43,237 bases of DNA, taken from NCBI GenBank assembly GCA_905233345.1, contig CAJODQ010000020.1, positions 1 through 43,237 of the forward strand, in the 5' to 3' direction. This DNA comes from an uncultured Bacteroidales bacterium. GTDB taxonomy: Bacteria; Bacteroidota; Bacteroidia; Bacteroidales; UBA932. Of the stretch, positions 16,727 through 25,932 are shown piece after piece. The position numbers and the translations under genes were made by a program. The notes below the pieces were generated by a model, which had not been told where the DNA came from, did not search any database, and was given only the letters and a program-made list of their open reading frames with translations. Every line of letters begins with the position of its first letter. The stretch's first letter is position 1.

Positions 16727-16734
16727 CAAAGATA
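16727..16734 (-). promoter_or_regulatory. -7 box 5 nt before the phosphatase start
   Basis: The minus strand reads TATCTTTG (CAAAGATA on +), a perfect TAnnTTTG. Only 5 nt separate it from the ATG at 16721, so transcription should begin at or next to the start codon. Confidence 0.55.
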
Positions 16735-16743
16735 GTCATTTTT

Positions 16744-16854
16744 TGCTGCAACGGACGCAACTGACTGACAGATGTTTACATAAAGTCCTCCCCGCCGCCA
16801 TAGAGGGGAGGACTTTCAATAAGACGCTGAACATCTGATGTGTACATTGCAGCG
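16744..16854 (+). repeat. 111-bp REPIN-like nested palindrome, copy D
   Basis: The element starts TGCTGCAACGGACGC (first base changed from C) and ends TGTGTACATTGCAGCG. The inner stem AAAGTCCTCCCC / GGGGAGGACTTT is perfect over 12 bp with an 11-nt loop. It is about 85-90% identical to the reverse complement of copy A with no gap. It lies between the divergent phosphatase and glycosylase genes and leaves their -7 boxes intact. Confidence 0.93.
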
Positions 16855-16883
16855 GAAAGTTGGGGGAATTGCCAGAAGATGTG

Positions 16884-16891
16884 TAACTTTA
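16884..16891 (+). promoter_or_regulatory. -7-like box 5 nt before the glycosylase start
   Basis: TAACTTTA (one mismatch to TAnnTTTG) ends 5 nt before the ATG at 16897. Confidence 0.4.
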
Positions 16892-16896
16892 CGGTC

Positions 16897-17466
16897 ATGG
16901 ATACGGAACGACATCCTTTTGAACCTTTCCTGCCGGAAAAGGCAACCATCCTTTTTCTCGGGAGTTTTCCGCCGCAGCCCAAGCGGTGGTCAATGCCGTT
17001 CTATTACCCGAACTGGAACAACGATTTCTGGCGGGTGATGGGCCTGTTGTTTTTCGGCGACAAAGACCATTTTGCCGTGCCCGGCCAGAAGCGCTTCGAC
17101 CAGCGCAAAATCGAGGCTTTCTGCAGGCAACAGGGCCTTGCACTCTACGACACGGCCTGCGAAGTCAGGCGCCTGAAAGACAATGCTTCCGACAAGTTCC
17201 TCGAAGTTGTCACGCCGACGGATCTGCCGGAACTGCTCGCACGCATCCCCGCTTGCCAAACGTTGGTGACCACCGGCCAGAAGGCGACCGACGTCATCGT
17301 CGAAACCTTCGGCTGCGTGGAGCCGCCCGTCGGGGGTCAGGTTGAACTAACTACGGGCCTTTGCGCGCTAAGCTTCTGGCGGATGCCTTCCACCTCCCGT
17401 GCGTATCCGCTCGCCCTTGAGAAGAAGGCTGCCTACTACCGGCGGCTATGGCCCCATTTGCGCTAA
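16897..17466 (+). CDS. Uracil-DNA glycosylase superfamily protein (hypoxanthine/mismatch-specific type)
   Basis: This is a 189-residue DNA-repair glycosylase. The start at 16897 (MDTERHPFEPFLPEKATILF) is chosen because upstream codons run into repeat copy D. Motif 1 is FLGSFPPQP with YYPNWNNDFWRVMG, as in the branch of the superfamily described as hypoxanthine-DNA or mismatch-specific glycosylases. Motif 2 is the C-terminal LSFWRMPSTSRAYPLALEKK, which inserts into DNA. The LVTTGQKATDVI stretch fits the central strand. It should excise deaminated or mismatched bases. The next gene starts 25 bp downstream but has its own -7 box. Confidence 0.88.
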   Translation: MDTERHPFEPFLPEKATILFLGSFPPQPKRWSMPFYYPNWNNDFWRVMGLLFFGDKDHFAVPGQKRFDQRKIEAFCRQQGLALYDTACEVRRLKDNASDKFLEVVTPTDLPELLARIPACQTLVTTGQKATDVIVETFGCVEPPVGGQVELTTGLCALSFWRMPSTSRAYPLALEKKAAYYRRLWPHLR

Positions 17467-17477
17467 CGCTTTTTTTG

Positions 17478-17485
17478 TAACTTTG
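17478..17485 (+). promoter_or_regulatory. -7 box 6 nt before the MATE gene start
   Basis: TAACTTTG is a perfect consensus box ending 6 nt before the ATG at 17492. It should drive the MATE-kinase-ettA-obgE operon with an essentially leaderless 5' end. Confidence 0.55.
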
Positions 17486-17491
17486 CCAAAT

Positions 17492-18904
17492 ATGGCAGAA
17501 AACATTCCTCTTGAACTGGGCACGGAGCCGGTCGGCAAACTGCTGAAGAAGTACGCGATGCCAGCGATCATCGCGATGACCGCCTCCTCGCTCTACAATA
17601 TGGTGGACAGCATCTTCATCGGGCAGGGATGCGGGCCGATGGCCATTTCCGGCCTGGCGCTGACCTTCCCGCTGATGAACCTCTCCGCCGCGTTCGGTAC
17701 GCTGGTGGGCGTGGGCGGCGCCACCCTGATCTCGGTGCTGCTTGGCCAGAAGAACTACCCCGTGGCCAAGAAGGTGCTGAGCAACGTGTTCATCCTGAAC
17801 GTGCTGGTCGGCGTCCTTTTCGCCACCATCGCCTTGGTTTTCCTGAACCCCATCCTGCGCTTTTTCGGCGCGAGCGACGCCACGCTGCCTTACGCCCGCA
17901 GCTACATGATTCCCATCCTGCTGGGCAACGTGATCACGCACCTGTACTTCGGCCTGAACTCCATCGTGCGTGTGTCGGGGCATCCGCAGAAGGCCATGTA
18001 TGCGACCATCCTGACGGTGACGCTCAACATGATCCTCGACCCGATCTTCATCTTTGTCTTTAAGATGGGCATCCAGGGCGCCGCCATCGCGACGGTCATT
18101 TCCCAGGCCACTTCGCTGGTCTGGATCATGTACATCATCTGCGACAAGCGCGAGTTCCTGCACCTGTCGCATGAAACCTTCGGCCTGGACTGGGGCATCG
18201 CCCAGCGTTCGCTGGCCATCGGCCTGGCGCCGTTCCTGATGAACGTGGCCTCGTGTTTCGTGGTGATCTTCATCAACAACCAGTTCAAGAAATACGGCGG
18301 CGACCTGGCCATCGGCGCCTACGGCATTGTGAACCGGCTGGTATTCCTGTTCCTGATGATCGTCATGGGCTTCACGCAGGGCATGCAGCCCATTGCGGGC
18401 TATAATTACGGCGCGAAGCAATACGACCGCGCGCTGGAAGTGCTGAGGCTGACCATCAAGTGCGCCCTGGCGGTGACATTCACCTGCTTCCTGGTGGGCA
18501 TGCTCATCCCCCGTGCCGCGGTTTCGCTCTTTACGCGTGATGAGGAACTGATCGGCCTGGCGGCGCATGGCTTCCGCATTACGGTGCTGGTCTTCTGCAT
18601 CGTCGGCCGGCAGATGGTTATCTCGAACTTTTTCCAGAGCATCGGCATGGCCAACAAGGCCATCTTCCTGTCGCTCTCCCGTCAGCTGATCTTCCTGCTG
18701 CCTTTCTTGGCCATCCTGCCAATCTGGTTCGGTGCGGATGGCGTGTGGTTCAGCATGCCGGCTTCCGACCTCGCGGCGGTGGTGGTCTCGGAGATCATGC
18801 TGGCTGGTCTCAAGAAGGATTTCCGGCGTGAAATGGCGGCCGCGGCGAAACCTGAGGAACCTGCGACGGTACCCGAACCCATAGAAGTAACCGATACAAT
18901 TTGA
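17492..18904 (+). CDS. MATE-family multidrug/cation-coupled efflux transporter
   Basis: This is a 470-residue inner-membrane protein with about 12 hydrophobic segments in two similar halves, the normal MATE length. Marks include KYAMPAIIAMTASSLYNMVDSIFIGQ at the start of the N-lobe (quoted in part), LVGVGGATLISVLLGQ, and in the C-lobe IGAYGIVNRLVFLF and MGFTQGMQPIAGYNYGA, the classic G-x-QP-x-x-G-x-NYGA block. It should export cationic compounds using Na+ or H+. A charged tail (about 445-470) is rich in Ala, Pro and Glu. The kinase-like gene follows after 6 nt. Confidence 0.96.
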   Translation: MAENIPLELGTEPVGKLLKKYAMPAIIAMTASSLYNMVDSIFIGQGCGPMAISGLALTFPLMNLSAAFGTLVGVGGATLISVLLGQKNYPVAKKVLSNVFILNVLVGVLFATIALVFLNPILRFFGASDATLPYARSYMIPILLGNVITHLYFGLNSIVRVSGHPQKAMYATILTVTLNMILDPIFIFVFKMGIQGAAIATVISQATSLVWIMYIICDKREFLHLSHETFGLDWGIAQRSLAIGLAPFLMNVASCFVVIFINNQFKKYGGDLAIGAYGIVNRLVFLFLMIVMGFTQGMQPIAGYNYGAKQYDRALEVLRLTIKCALAVTFTCFLVGMLIPRAAVSLFTRDEELIGLAAHGFRITVLVFCIVGRQMVISNFFQSIGMANKAIFLSLSRQLIFLLPFLAILPIWFGADGVWFSMPASDLAAVVVSEIMLAGLKKDFRREMAAAAKPEEPATVPEPIEVTDTI

Positions 18905-18910
18905 CGCGAT

Positions 18911-19552
18911 ATGGAACATCATCTGATCATTTCCATCGGACGACAGATCGGCGCGGGAGGCCTGGGCCTGGCCCGACGCCTGTCTGAAGAATTCGGCCTG
19001 AAGGTCTATGACAAGGAACTGCTGGCTGAGGTGGCCCGGGAAAGCGGCTTGGACAAGGCCTGCTTTGAGCAGCGCGACGAGCATTCCACCCGGGGCTTCC
19101 GCACGGCCCTGCAGGGCTTCCGTTCCCTGATCGGGAGTGCTTTATACAACCGCGCCGGCACGAACACCGTGATGACGGAGGAACAGCTCTTCAAGATCCA
19201 GAGCGAGGTCATGCAGAAGATCGCTTCCAAGGAAGATTGTATCATCGTAGGCCGCTGCGCGGACTACATCCTGCGCGACGAGCCGCGGCTGGTGACGGTT
19301 TTCATTTGCGCGGATCTGGAAGACCGCGTGCAGAATCTGATGCGGGTCGGCGGGAAGACCGAGGAGGAGGCGCGCCGCTTCATCGAAGTGGGCGACCGTA
19401 AGCGTGCGGAGTATTACAACTACTATACGTTCAAAAAATGGGGTGATTCGGCGAGCTACGATCTCTGCATCGACGCATCGAAACTCGGCAACGACATCGA
19501 GAAAGTCGTGGACCTCATCAAATTCTACCTGAAACAACGCAATTTGATCTGA
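18911..19552 (+). CDS. Cytidylate-kinase-like protein
   Basis: This 213-residue P-loop kinase homologue belongs to the AAA_26-like 'cytidylate kinase-like' family, not the classical Cmk. The N-terminal nucleotide loop is SIGRQIGAGGLGLARRL (8-24), followed by YDKELLAEVARESG. IIVGRCADYILRD and VFICADLEDRVQNLM resemble the central strand and lid of this group, and FIEVGDRKRAEYYNYYT resembles its Arg-rich region. The true substrate of this family is not established. It sits 6 nt after the MATE gene and 1 nt before ettA, so translation is probably coupled within the operon. Confidence 0.88.
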   Translation: MEHHLIISIGRQIGAGGLGLARRLSEEFGLKVYDKELLAEVARESGLDKACFEQRDEHSTRGFRTALQGFRSLIGSALYNRAGTNTVMTEEQLFKIQSEVMQKIASKEDCIIVGRCADYILRDEPRLVTVFICADLEDRVQNLMRVGGKTEEEARRFIEVGDRKRAEYYNYYTFKKWGDSASYDLCIDASKLGNDIEKVVDLIKFYLKQRNLI

Positions 19553-19553
19553 C

Positions 19554-21230
<1,677 letters not shown>

Positions 21231-21235
21231 CGATT

Positions 21236-22246
21236 ATGAGTTTCGAAACAGGCACCAATTTCATCGATTACGTCCGCATCTTCTGCAAGAGCGGCGATGG
21301 CGGCAACGGTTCGATGCACCTGCACCGGGCCAAGTATGTGCCCAAGGGCGGACCCGACGGCGGCGACGGCGGCCGGGGCGGCCACATCATCCTGCGGGGC
21401 AACCGGCAGATGTGGACGCTCATCCACCTCAAGTACAAGAAGCACATCAAGGCGGAGGACGGCGGCGCGGGCAGCGGTCAGCTCAAGCACGGCAAGCAGG
21501 GCGAAGACATCATCCTGCAGGTACCGCTGGGCACCGTGGCGCGCGACGGCGAGACGGGCGAGGTGCTGTTCGAAATCCTGGAAGACGGCGAGGAGAAGAT
21601 TCTGGCGCGCGGCGGCCGTGGCGGCCTGGGCAACAACTACTTCAAGAGTGCGACCAACCAGACGCCGCGCTATGCCCAGCCCGGCGAGCCCGGGGTCGAA
21701 GGCTGGTTCGTGCTGGAACTCAAGGTGCTGGCCGACGTGGGCCTGGTTGGCTTCCCGAACGCAGGCAAATCGACGCTGCTCTCCGTGGTATCGGCCGCGA
21801 AGCCCAAGATCGCGGACTACGCCTTTACGACACTGGAGCCGCAACTGGGCATCGTGAACTACTATGACGACCGTTCGTTCGTGATGGCCGACATTCCCGG
21901 CATCATCGAAGGGGCGCACGAAGGCAAGGGTCTGGGCCTCAGGTTCCTGCGTCACATTGAGCGCAACGCGATGCTGCTCTTCATGATCCCTGCCGACAGC
22001 AAGGACATCGCTGAAGAATACCGCATCCTGCAGCGCGAGCTCAAGCTCTACAATCCGGAACTGCTTGACAAACAGCGCGTTGTGGCTATCACCAAGTGCG
22101 ACATGCTCGACGACGACCTCCGCAAGGAAGTCCGGCGACACCTGCCCCGCAAGGTGCCTTCCGTGCTGATCTCCTCCCTGACGGGCGAGGGCATCCCGGA
22201 GCTGAAAGACCTGCTCTGGAACACCCTCAATGCGCCCGTTGCGTAG
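21236..22246 (+). CDS. obgE: Obg-family GTPase (50S assembly)
   Basis: This is a 336-residue Obg GTPase involved in large-subunit assembly and stress control. The glycine-rich OBG domain covers residues 1-165 ([16 protein letters not shown]). The G domain has G1 GFPNAGKST (172-180), G2 Thr198-Thr199, G3 DIPG (219-222) and G4 TKCD. It ends directly after the G domain, so the C-terminal OCT domain of some Obg proteins is absent, as is common in Bacteroidetes. It starts 5 nt after ettA and converges on the DUF362 gene with a 3-nt gap. Confidence 0.96.
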   Translation: MSFETGTNFIDYVRIFCKSGDGGNGSMHLHRAKYVPKGGPDGGDGGRGGHIILRGNRQMWTLIHLKYKKHIKAEDGGAGSGQLKHGKQGEDIILQVPLGTVARDGETGEVLFEILEDGEEKILARGGRGGLGNNYFKSATNQTPRYAQPGEPGVEGWFVLELKVLADVGLVGFPNAGKSTLLSVVSAAKPKIADYAFTTLEPQLGIVNYYDDRSFVMADIPGIIEGAHEGKGLGLRFLRHIERNAMLLFMIPADSKDIAEEYRILQRELKLYNPELLDKQRVVAITKCDMLDDDLRKEVRRHLPRKVPSVLISSLTGEGIPELKDLLWNTLNAPVA

Positions 22247-22249
22247 GGC

Positions 22250-23386
22250 TTATTTCATGAAAATCAGTTCGTACTGACGGCTTCCCAACCCGATTTTCTC
22301 CCCGTGAATGAGTTGGGTCTCCCACTCCGATTCCGGGGTGGTGTTCTTGAAATGGTCGTGGTGATGATGGTGGAAGCCTTCTTCGTGCAGATGGTCCCCC
22401 AGCACCGAATTCCGCAGGGGCTCGGCGGCCAGGCACGCATCCGCGCACGCCTGGTCGAGGGCGACGGGATCTTTCGACGCAAACATGCCGAGGTCCGGCA
22501 GGATGGGCGCGTCGTTCTCGGCATGGCAGTCACAATAGGGTGAAACGTCCATGATGAGCGAAATGTGGAAATTGTCGCGTCCGTCGACCACCGCTTTCGT
22601 ATACTCGGCCATCTTGGCGTTGAGGATGGAAATCGCCTGGTTCTGGGAGAAGTCGATCGCATCGAAGTTGCAGGCGCCGAGGCAGCGTCCGCAACCCACG
22701 CAGTGGCTTTCGTCCACGCGCATCTTGCGGGCCGCTTCGTCGAACACCAGGCCGCCGTTGGCACATTCCTTCTGGCAGCGGCGACAGCCCCGGCACTTCT
22801 CCTCATAAATGAAGGCCTTGCCGGCGGAATGCTGGTCTTTCTTGCCGGCCCGCGAGCCGCAGCCCATGCCGATGTTCTTGATGGCGCCGCCGAAACCGGT
22901 CATCTCATGTCCCTTGAAGTGGGTCAGGCTGATGAACACGTCGGCGTCCATGACGGCGCGGCCGATGAGCGCTTCCTTCGTGTACTCCCCGCCTTGCACC
23001 GGAACGGCGATGTCGTCGGTTCCCTTCAGACCGTCGCCGATAATCACTGGACAACCGGCCGAGAGCGGCGTGAAGCCGTTCTCCCACGCGCACTCCAAGT
23101 GCTCCAGGGCATTTTTCCGAAAGCCCGGATACATGGTGTTGCAGTCGGTGAGGAAAGGCTTGCCACCGAGTTCCTTCACCAGGTCGACGATGGCTTTGGC
23201 GTAGTTGGGGCGGAGGTAGCTGACGTTTCCCAGCTCTCCGAAATGCATCTTGATGGCGACGAACTTGCCATCCATGTCGATGTCGGCGAGGCCCGCCCGT
23301 CGGGCCAGTCGTTTCAGTTTGGCCGGCATGCTTTCGCCAAAGGCGGTCGTCCGGAAGTCGGTGTAATAAACTTTTGCCTTTTCCAT
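22250..23386 (-). CDS. DUF362 protein with two [4Fe-4S] clusters and a His-rich tail loop
   Basis: The 378-residue product starts at 23386 (MEKAKVYYTDFRTTAFGE). The N-terminal two-thirds is the DUF362 domain (KMHFGELGNVSYLRP, FLTDCNTMYPGFRKNA, SLTHFKGHEMTGFGGAIKNIGMG in pieces). Two ferredoxin-type motifs follow, with Cys198/201/204/208 and Cys229/232/235/239, each CxxCxxCxxxC. Near the C-terminus is a natural histidine stretch, HHHHHDH (339-345), preceded by His332 and His334, which could bind a metal ion. It has no signal peptide. An electron-transfer role is likely; the partner is unknown. Confidence 0.88.
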   Translation of the reverse strand: MEKAKVYYTDFRTTAFGESMPAKLKRLARRAGLADIDMDGKFVAIKMHFGELGNVSYLRPNYAKAIVDLVKELGGKPFLTDCNTMYPGFRKNALEHLECAWENGFTPLSAGCPVIIGDGLKGTDDIAVPVQGGEYTKEALIGRAVMDADVFISLTHFKGHEMTGFGGAIKNIGMGCGSRAGKKDQHSAGKAFIYEEKCRGCRRCQKECANGGLVFDEAARKMRVDESHCVGCGRCLGACNFDAIDFSQNQAISILNAKMAEYTKAVVDGRDNFHISLIMDVSPYCDCHAENDAPILPDLGMFASKDPVALDQACADACLAAEPLRNSVLGDHLHEEGFHHHHHDHFKNTTPESEWETQLIHGEKIGLGSRQYELIFMK

Positions 23387-23411
23387 GGGATCGTTTTTGA
23401 GGGGTTTCAGG

Positions 23412-23419
23412 CAAAGATA
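23412..23419 (-). promoter_or_regulatory. -7 box of the DUF362 gene
   Basis: TATCTTTG on the minus strand, perfect consensus, 25 nt before the ATG at 23386. It is back to back with the lplA box at 23458. Confidence 0.55.
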
Positions 23420-23457
23420 ATAAAAATATTGAAAAACGGCCGATGGGCGTTTTTTGT

Positions 23458-23465
23458 TAACTTTG
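23458..23465 (+). promoter_or_regulatory. -7 box 6 nt before the lplA start
   Basis: TAACTTTG, perfect consensus, ends 6 nt before the ATG at 23472, predicting a leaderless or nearly leaderless mRNA. Confidence 0.55.
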
Positions 23466-23471
23466 CAGACC

Positions 23472-24437
23472 ATGAAACTGATCGTCGACACCTGCACAGA
23501 CCCGGCCTGGAACCTGGCGGCCGAGGATTATCTGCTCACGCAGCGCAGCGAACCCTTCGTGCGGCTGTGGCGCAACGCCGACAGCGTGATCATCGGGCGG
23601 CACCAGAATGCGTATGCCGAGATCGACCTCGACTACGTGACGCGGGAGCGGATCCCCGTGGTGCGGCGCATGACGGGCGGCGGGGCGGTGTTCCACGACC
23701 TGGGCAACGTGAACTATTCGTTCTTCGATCTGCAAGACAGGAAGTTCACCGACGTCGTGCTCGACGCCCTGCGGCCGCTGGGCATCGAAGGCGCTTGTTC
23801 CGGCCGGAACGACATGGTGCTGCCCGACGGCCGGAAGTTCTCGGGGACAGCCGTCTGCAAGCACAAGGGACGTGTGCTGGAGCATGGTACGCTGCTTTTC
23901 GACGCCTCGACCGAGCGGCTGGCCGCCGCGCTGAAGCCGCGCCCGGAGAAATTTTCGGGCAAGGCCGTACAATCAGTGCGCAGCCGCGTGGCCAATCTGG
24001 CGCAACAGATGCCGGCGCCGATCAGCGTGGAAGCTTTCATCGCGCACCTGGCCAGCCACATCGGCGAAGCGCTGGGCTGCACGCCTTATGCCTATACAGC
24101 GGACGATCACGAAGCCATCGAACGGTTCCGCGAAGAACGTTTCGGCAATCCCGACTGGAATTTCGGTGCCTCACCGGCCTGCGCCGTGACGAACATCCGC
24201 AAGTTCCCCGCCGGCCTGCTGGAAGCGCATTTCGACCTGCGTGCCGGCCGCATCAGCGGCCTGCGCATATACGGCGACTATTTTTTCGAGCGGCCCACGG
24301 AGGAATTCTGCGCCGCGCTGGAAGGCTGTCCCTACGATCGTGAAACGATCGCCGGCCGCCTCCAAACGGTGGCGACCGGCGCATTTTTCTCGGGCCTCAG
24401 CCCGGACGACTTGCTGTCGTTGTTTTTCTATTTGTAA
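23472..24437 (+). CDS. lplA: Lipoate-protein ligase A
   Basis: This 321-residue enzyme attaches lipoate to E2 and H proteins via lipoyl-AMP. The start at 23472 gives MKLIVDTCTDPAWNLAAEDYL, typical of the family. The BPL/LplA fold is shown by NADSVIIGRHQNAYAEI, RRMTGGGAVFHDLGNVNYSF, the catalytic-lysine region DGRKFSGTAVCKHKGRVLEH and GTLLFD. A C-terminal accessory domain follows (from about 225, ERFGNPDWNFG). It converges on the hpf gene, overlapping its last 10 bases. The divergent partner is the DUF362 gene. Confidence 0.94.
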   Translation: MKLIVDTCTDPAWNLAAEDYLLTQRSEPFVRLWRNADSVIIGRHQNAYAEIDLDYVTRERIPVVRRMTGGGAVFHDLGNVNYSFFDLQDRKFTDVVLDALRPLGIEGACSGRNDMVLPDGRKFSGTAVCKHKGRVLEHGTLLFDASTERLAAALKPRPEKFSGKAVQSVRSRVANLAQQMPAPISVEAFIAHLASHIGEALGCTPYAYTADDHEAIERFREERFGNPDWNFGASPACAVTNIRKFPAGLLEAHFDLRAGRISGLRIYGDYFFERPTEEFCAALEGCPYDRETIAGRLQTVATGAFFSGLSPDDLLSLFFYL

Positions 24438-24718
24438 CGTCTTTCTTTTTCGGAGACCAGCAGGTCTTTCAGCGTGGCGACGCAGTCGTTGACGGCGCCC
24501 TCGAAGGTGTCGTTGTTGCGCTCCACGACGAGTTCGTTACCGGGGATGAAGACGTGGACCTTCACGTTCTTGTTCTGCGGATCGGCGAGCAGGGAGAGGT
24601 CGACTTCCGTGCGCACGATGTCTTCGTAGAATTTCTCGATCTTGCTGACCTTCTTGTCGATGTAGTCAAGCAGTTTCTGGTCTGCGTCGAACTTGATGGA
24701 TTGTACTTTAATTTCCAT
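24428..24718 (-). CDS. hpf: Ribosome hibernation-promoting factor, short form (HPF/YfiA)
   Basis: This is a 96-residue single-domain protein that binds the decoding centre of idle ribosomes. It starts MEIKVQSIKFDADQKLLDYI and has the conserved charged helix KKVSKIEKFYEDI followed by the second beta-strand pair (NVKVHVFIPGNELVVER). There is no long-form C-terminal dimerisation domain. Its first 11 bases overlap the end of the xerC-like gene, so it is probably translated by re-initiation from that transcript. Confidence 0.95.
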   Translation of the reverse strand: MEIKVQSIKFDADQKLLDYIDKKVSKIEKFYEDIVRTEVDLSLLADPQNKNVKVHVFIPGNELVVERNNDTFEGAVNDCVATLKDLLVSEKERRYK

Positions 24719-25625
24719 GGTTACCTCCGTTTTTTGCTCTGGGATGAGCGGTTAAATATGTCTTTTTCAATTGTTCAAACGAGTTGTGCGTATACACCTG
24801 TGTCGCCGCCAGCGAGGAGTGTCCCAGGATCTCCTTGATGCTGTTGAGGTCGGCGCCCCGGTTGAGCAGGTGGGTCGCCAGGGAGTGCCGCAGCACGTGG
24901 GGCGACTTTTTGCCGGTAAATCCCTCCACACCGGCCAGTTCGCGCCGAACCACGTTGTCGGCGAAAGCCAGGTAGAGCGGAGTGCCGCTGTCGGTGAGAA
25001 AGAACTTTCCCTGCGGGTTTTCGGGATACGCTTCACCCAATTTTTCCAAATATAGCGAAATTTCCTGACATAACAAAGCCGGAACAGGGATTTCTCGCGT
25101 CTTGTCACCTTTGCCTGTGACGCGGAAAAGGCGCCGTCCGGGATCGAAGTCCGTCACTTTCAGGGCACAAAGTTCCGCGCGCCGCATGCCCGTCGCATAG
25201 AGTACCACCATCATCATCCGGTTGCGCAGCAGCGCGAAGTCGTCGGGGTTTTCTTCCACCCGGCGGCGGCTTTCGTCGAAGTAGTTGTCGATGGCTTTTT
25301 CGGTATAGAACACGGGGAGTTTCTTTTCCTGCTTGGGACGCGGCACTTTGCTCACCGGGTTGCTCGCCAGCAGCCCCTGACGCAGCAGCCAGTTGGCCCA
25401 GGTGCTGAGTGCGGAGAGCTTGAGGTTCATCGTACGGGCGGATAGTCCCGTGTCCAGGCCGTGTGCAATGAAGCTCCGCACATGGGGCGCCGTCAGCCCT
25501 TCCGGCGCGGGTTCCTCTTCCAGGAACGCATAGAAATCCGACACCGCCTCGTCGTAGAGACGGATCGTCCGCGGAGAGTATCTCCGCTCGACTTGCAGGT
25601 AGCGGATAAAATTTTCTTGCAACAC
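24708..25625 (-). CDS. xerC: XerC/XerD-type tyrosine recombinase
   Basis: This is a 305-residue chromosome-dimer-resolution type recombinase. The core-binding domain is at 1-90 (FIRYLQVERRYSPRTIRLYDEAV). The catalytic domain has all residues: Arg in YATGMRRAEL, Lys in GKGDKTRE, HVLRHSLATHLL, LGHSS and the nucleophile Tyr in ATQVYTHNS. The translation start is a GTG at 25625; no ATG fits. In Bacteroidetes this Xer protein commonly precedes hpf, and here the two genes overlap by 11 bases. It is divergent from rpsU. Confidence 0.93.
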   Translation of the reverse strand: MLQENFIRYLQVERRYSPRTIRLYDEAVSDFYAFLEEEPAPEGLTAPHVRSFIAHGLDTGLSARTMNLKLSALSTWANWLLRQGLLASNPVSKVPRPKQEKKLPVFYTEKAIDNYFDESRRRVEENPDDFALLRNRMMMVVLYATGMRRAELCALKVTDFDPGRRLFRVTGKGDKTREIPVPALLCQEISLYLEKLGEAYPENPQGKFFLTDSGTPLYLAFADNVVRRELAGVEGFTGKKSPHVLRHSLATHLLNRGADLNSIKEILGHSSLAATQVYTHNSFEQLKKTYLTAHPRAKNGGNHGN

Positions 25626-25629
25626 TTGA

Positions 25630-25637
25630 CAAAATTA
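25630..25637 (-). promoter_or_regulatory. -7 box 4 nt before the xerC GTG
   Basis: The minus strand reads TAATTTTG, a perfect TAnnTTTG, ending 4 nt before the GTG at 25625. This supports the GTG start and a leaderless mRNA. Confidence 0.5.
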
Positions 25638-25650
25638 CGAAATATTTCTC

Positions 25651-25658
25651 TATCTTTG
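25651..25658 (+). promoter_or_regulatory. -7 box of rpsU
   Basis: TATCTTTG, perfect consensus, 30 nt before the rpsU ATG, leaving room for a leader with a Shine-Dalgarno site. It is 13 bp from the divergent xerC box. Confidence 0.6.
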
Positions 25659-25672
25659 CGGTCCCTAAGAAA

Positions 25673-25680
25673 AAGGAGGT
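25673..25680 (+). promoter_or_regulatory. Full-strength Shine-Dalgarno sequence of rpsU
   Basis: AAGGAGGT, followed by G, gives nine bases complementary to the 16S 3' end, 8 nt before the ATG at 25689. It is the only such site I noticed in the window. Bacteroidetes ribosomes generally hide their anti-Shine-Dalgarno with the help of bS21, the product of this very gene, so the site fits an autoregulatory role. Confidence 0.85.
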
Positions 25681-25688
25681 GTAAGCAA

Positions 25689-25880
25689 ATGATTATCGTA
25701 CAGGTCAAAGAAGGTGAGAACATCGAGCGCGCGCTGAAGAAATTCAAACGCAAATTCGAGAAGACGGGTGTCATCCGTGAGCTCCGCTCCCGCAAGACGT
25801 TCGAGAAACCGTCCGTGAAGAAACGCGAGATGATGAACAAGGCCATCTACGTGCAGAAGCTTCAGCTCCGCGACGAGTAA
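25689..25880 (+). CDS. rpsU: 30S ribosomal protein bS21
   Basis: This is a 63-residue basic protein of the small-subunit platform near the 16S 3' end. It starts MIIVQVKEGENIERALKKF and contains KRKFEKTGVIRELRSRKTFE and the typical C-terminal KKREMMNKAIY. The ATG at 25689 follows a strong Shine-Dalgarno site by 8 nt. It is a single-gene transcript with its own promoter and terminator. Confidence 0.97.
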   Translation: MIIVQVKEGENIERALKKFKRKFEKTGVIRELRSRKTFEKPSVKKREMMNKAIYVQKLQLRDE

Positions 25881-25900
25881 GTCCATAGAGAAAGCTTAAA

Positions 25901-25932
25901 AAGGCCGACGGATTTTTCCGCCGGCCTTTTTT
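25901..25932. terminator. Bidirectional terminator between rpsU and the AraC-type regulator
   Basis: AAGGCCGACGGA (25901-25912) pairs with TCCGCCGGCCTT (25916-25927) with one A-C mismatch, followed by a T run on the plus strand and preceded by an A run that is a T run on the minus strand. It ends within the stop codon of the convergent regulator gene. Confidence 0.85.

Noticed and set aside
11591-16854. The four repeats as MITEs of a DDE transposase
   Set aside because: No target-site duplications are visible at the flanks, and the only transposase nearby is a Y1 HUH enzyme.
17351-19084. Long minus-strand frame opposite the MATE gene
   Set aside because: His/Gln/Asp-rich nonsense composition; the plus strand encodes a clear MATE transporter and kinase-like protein.
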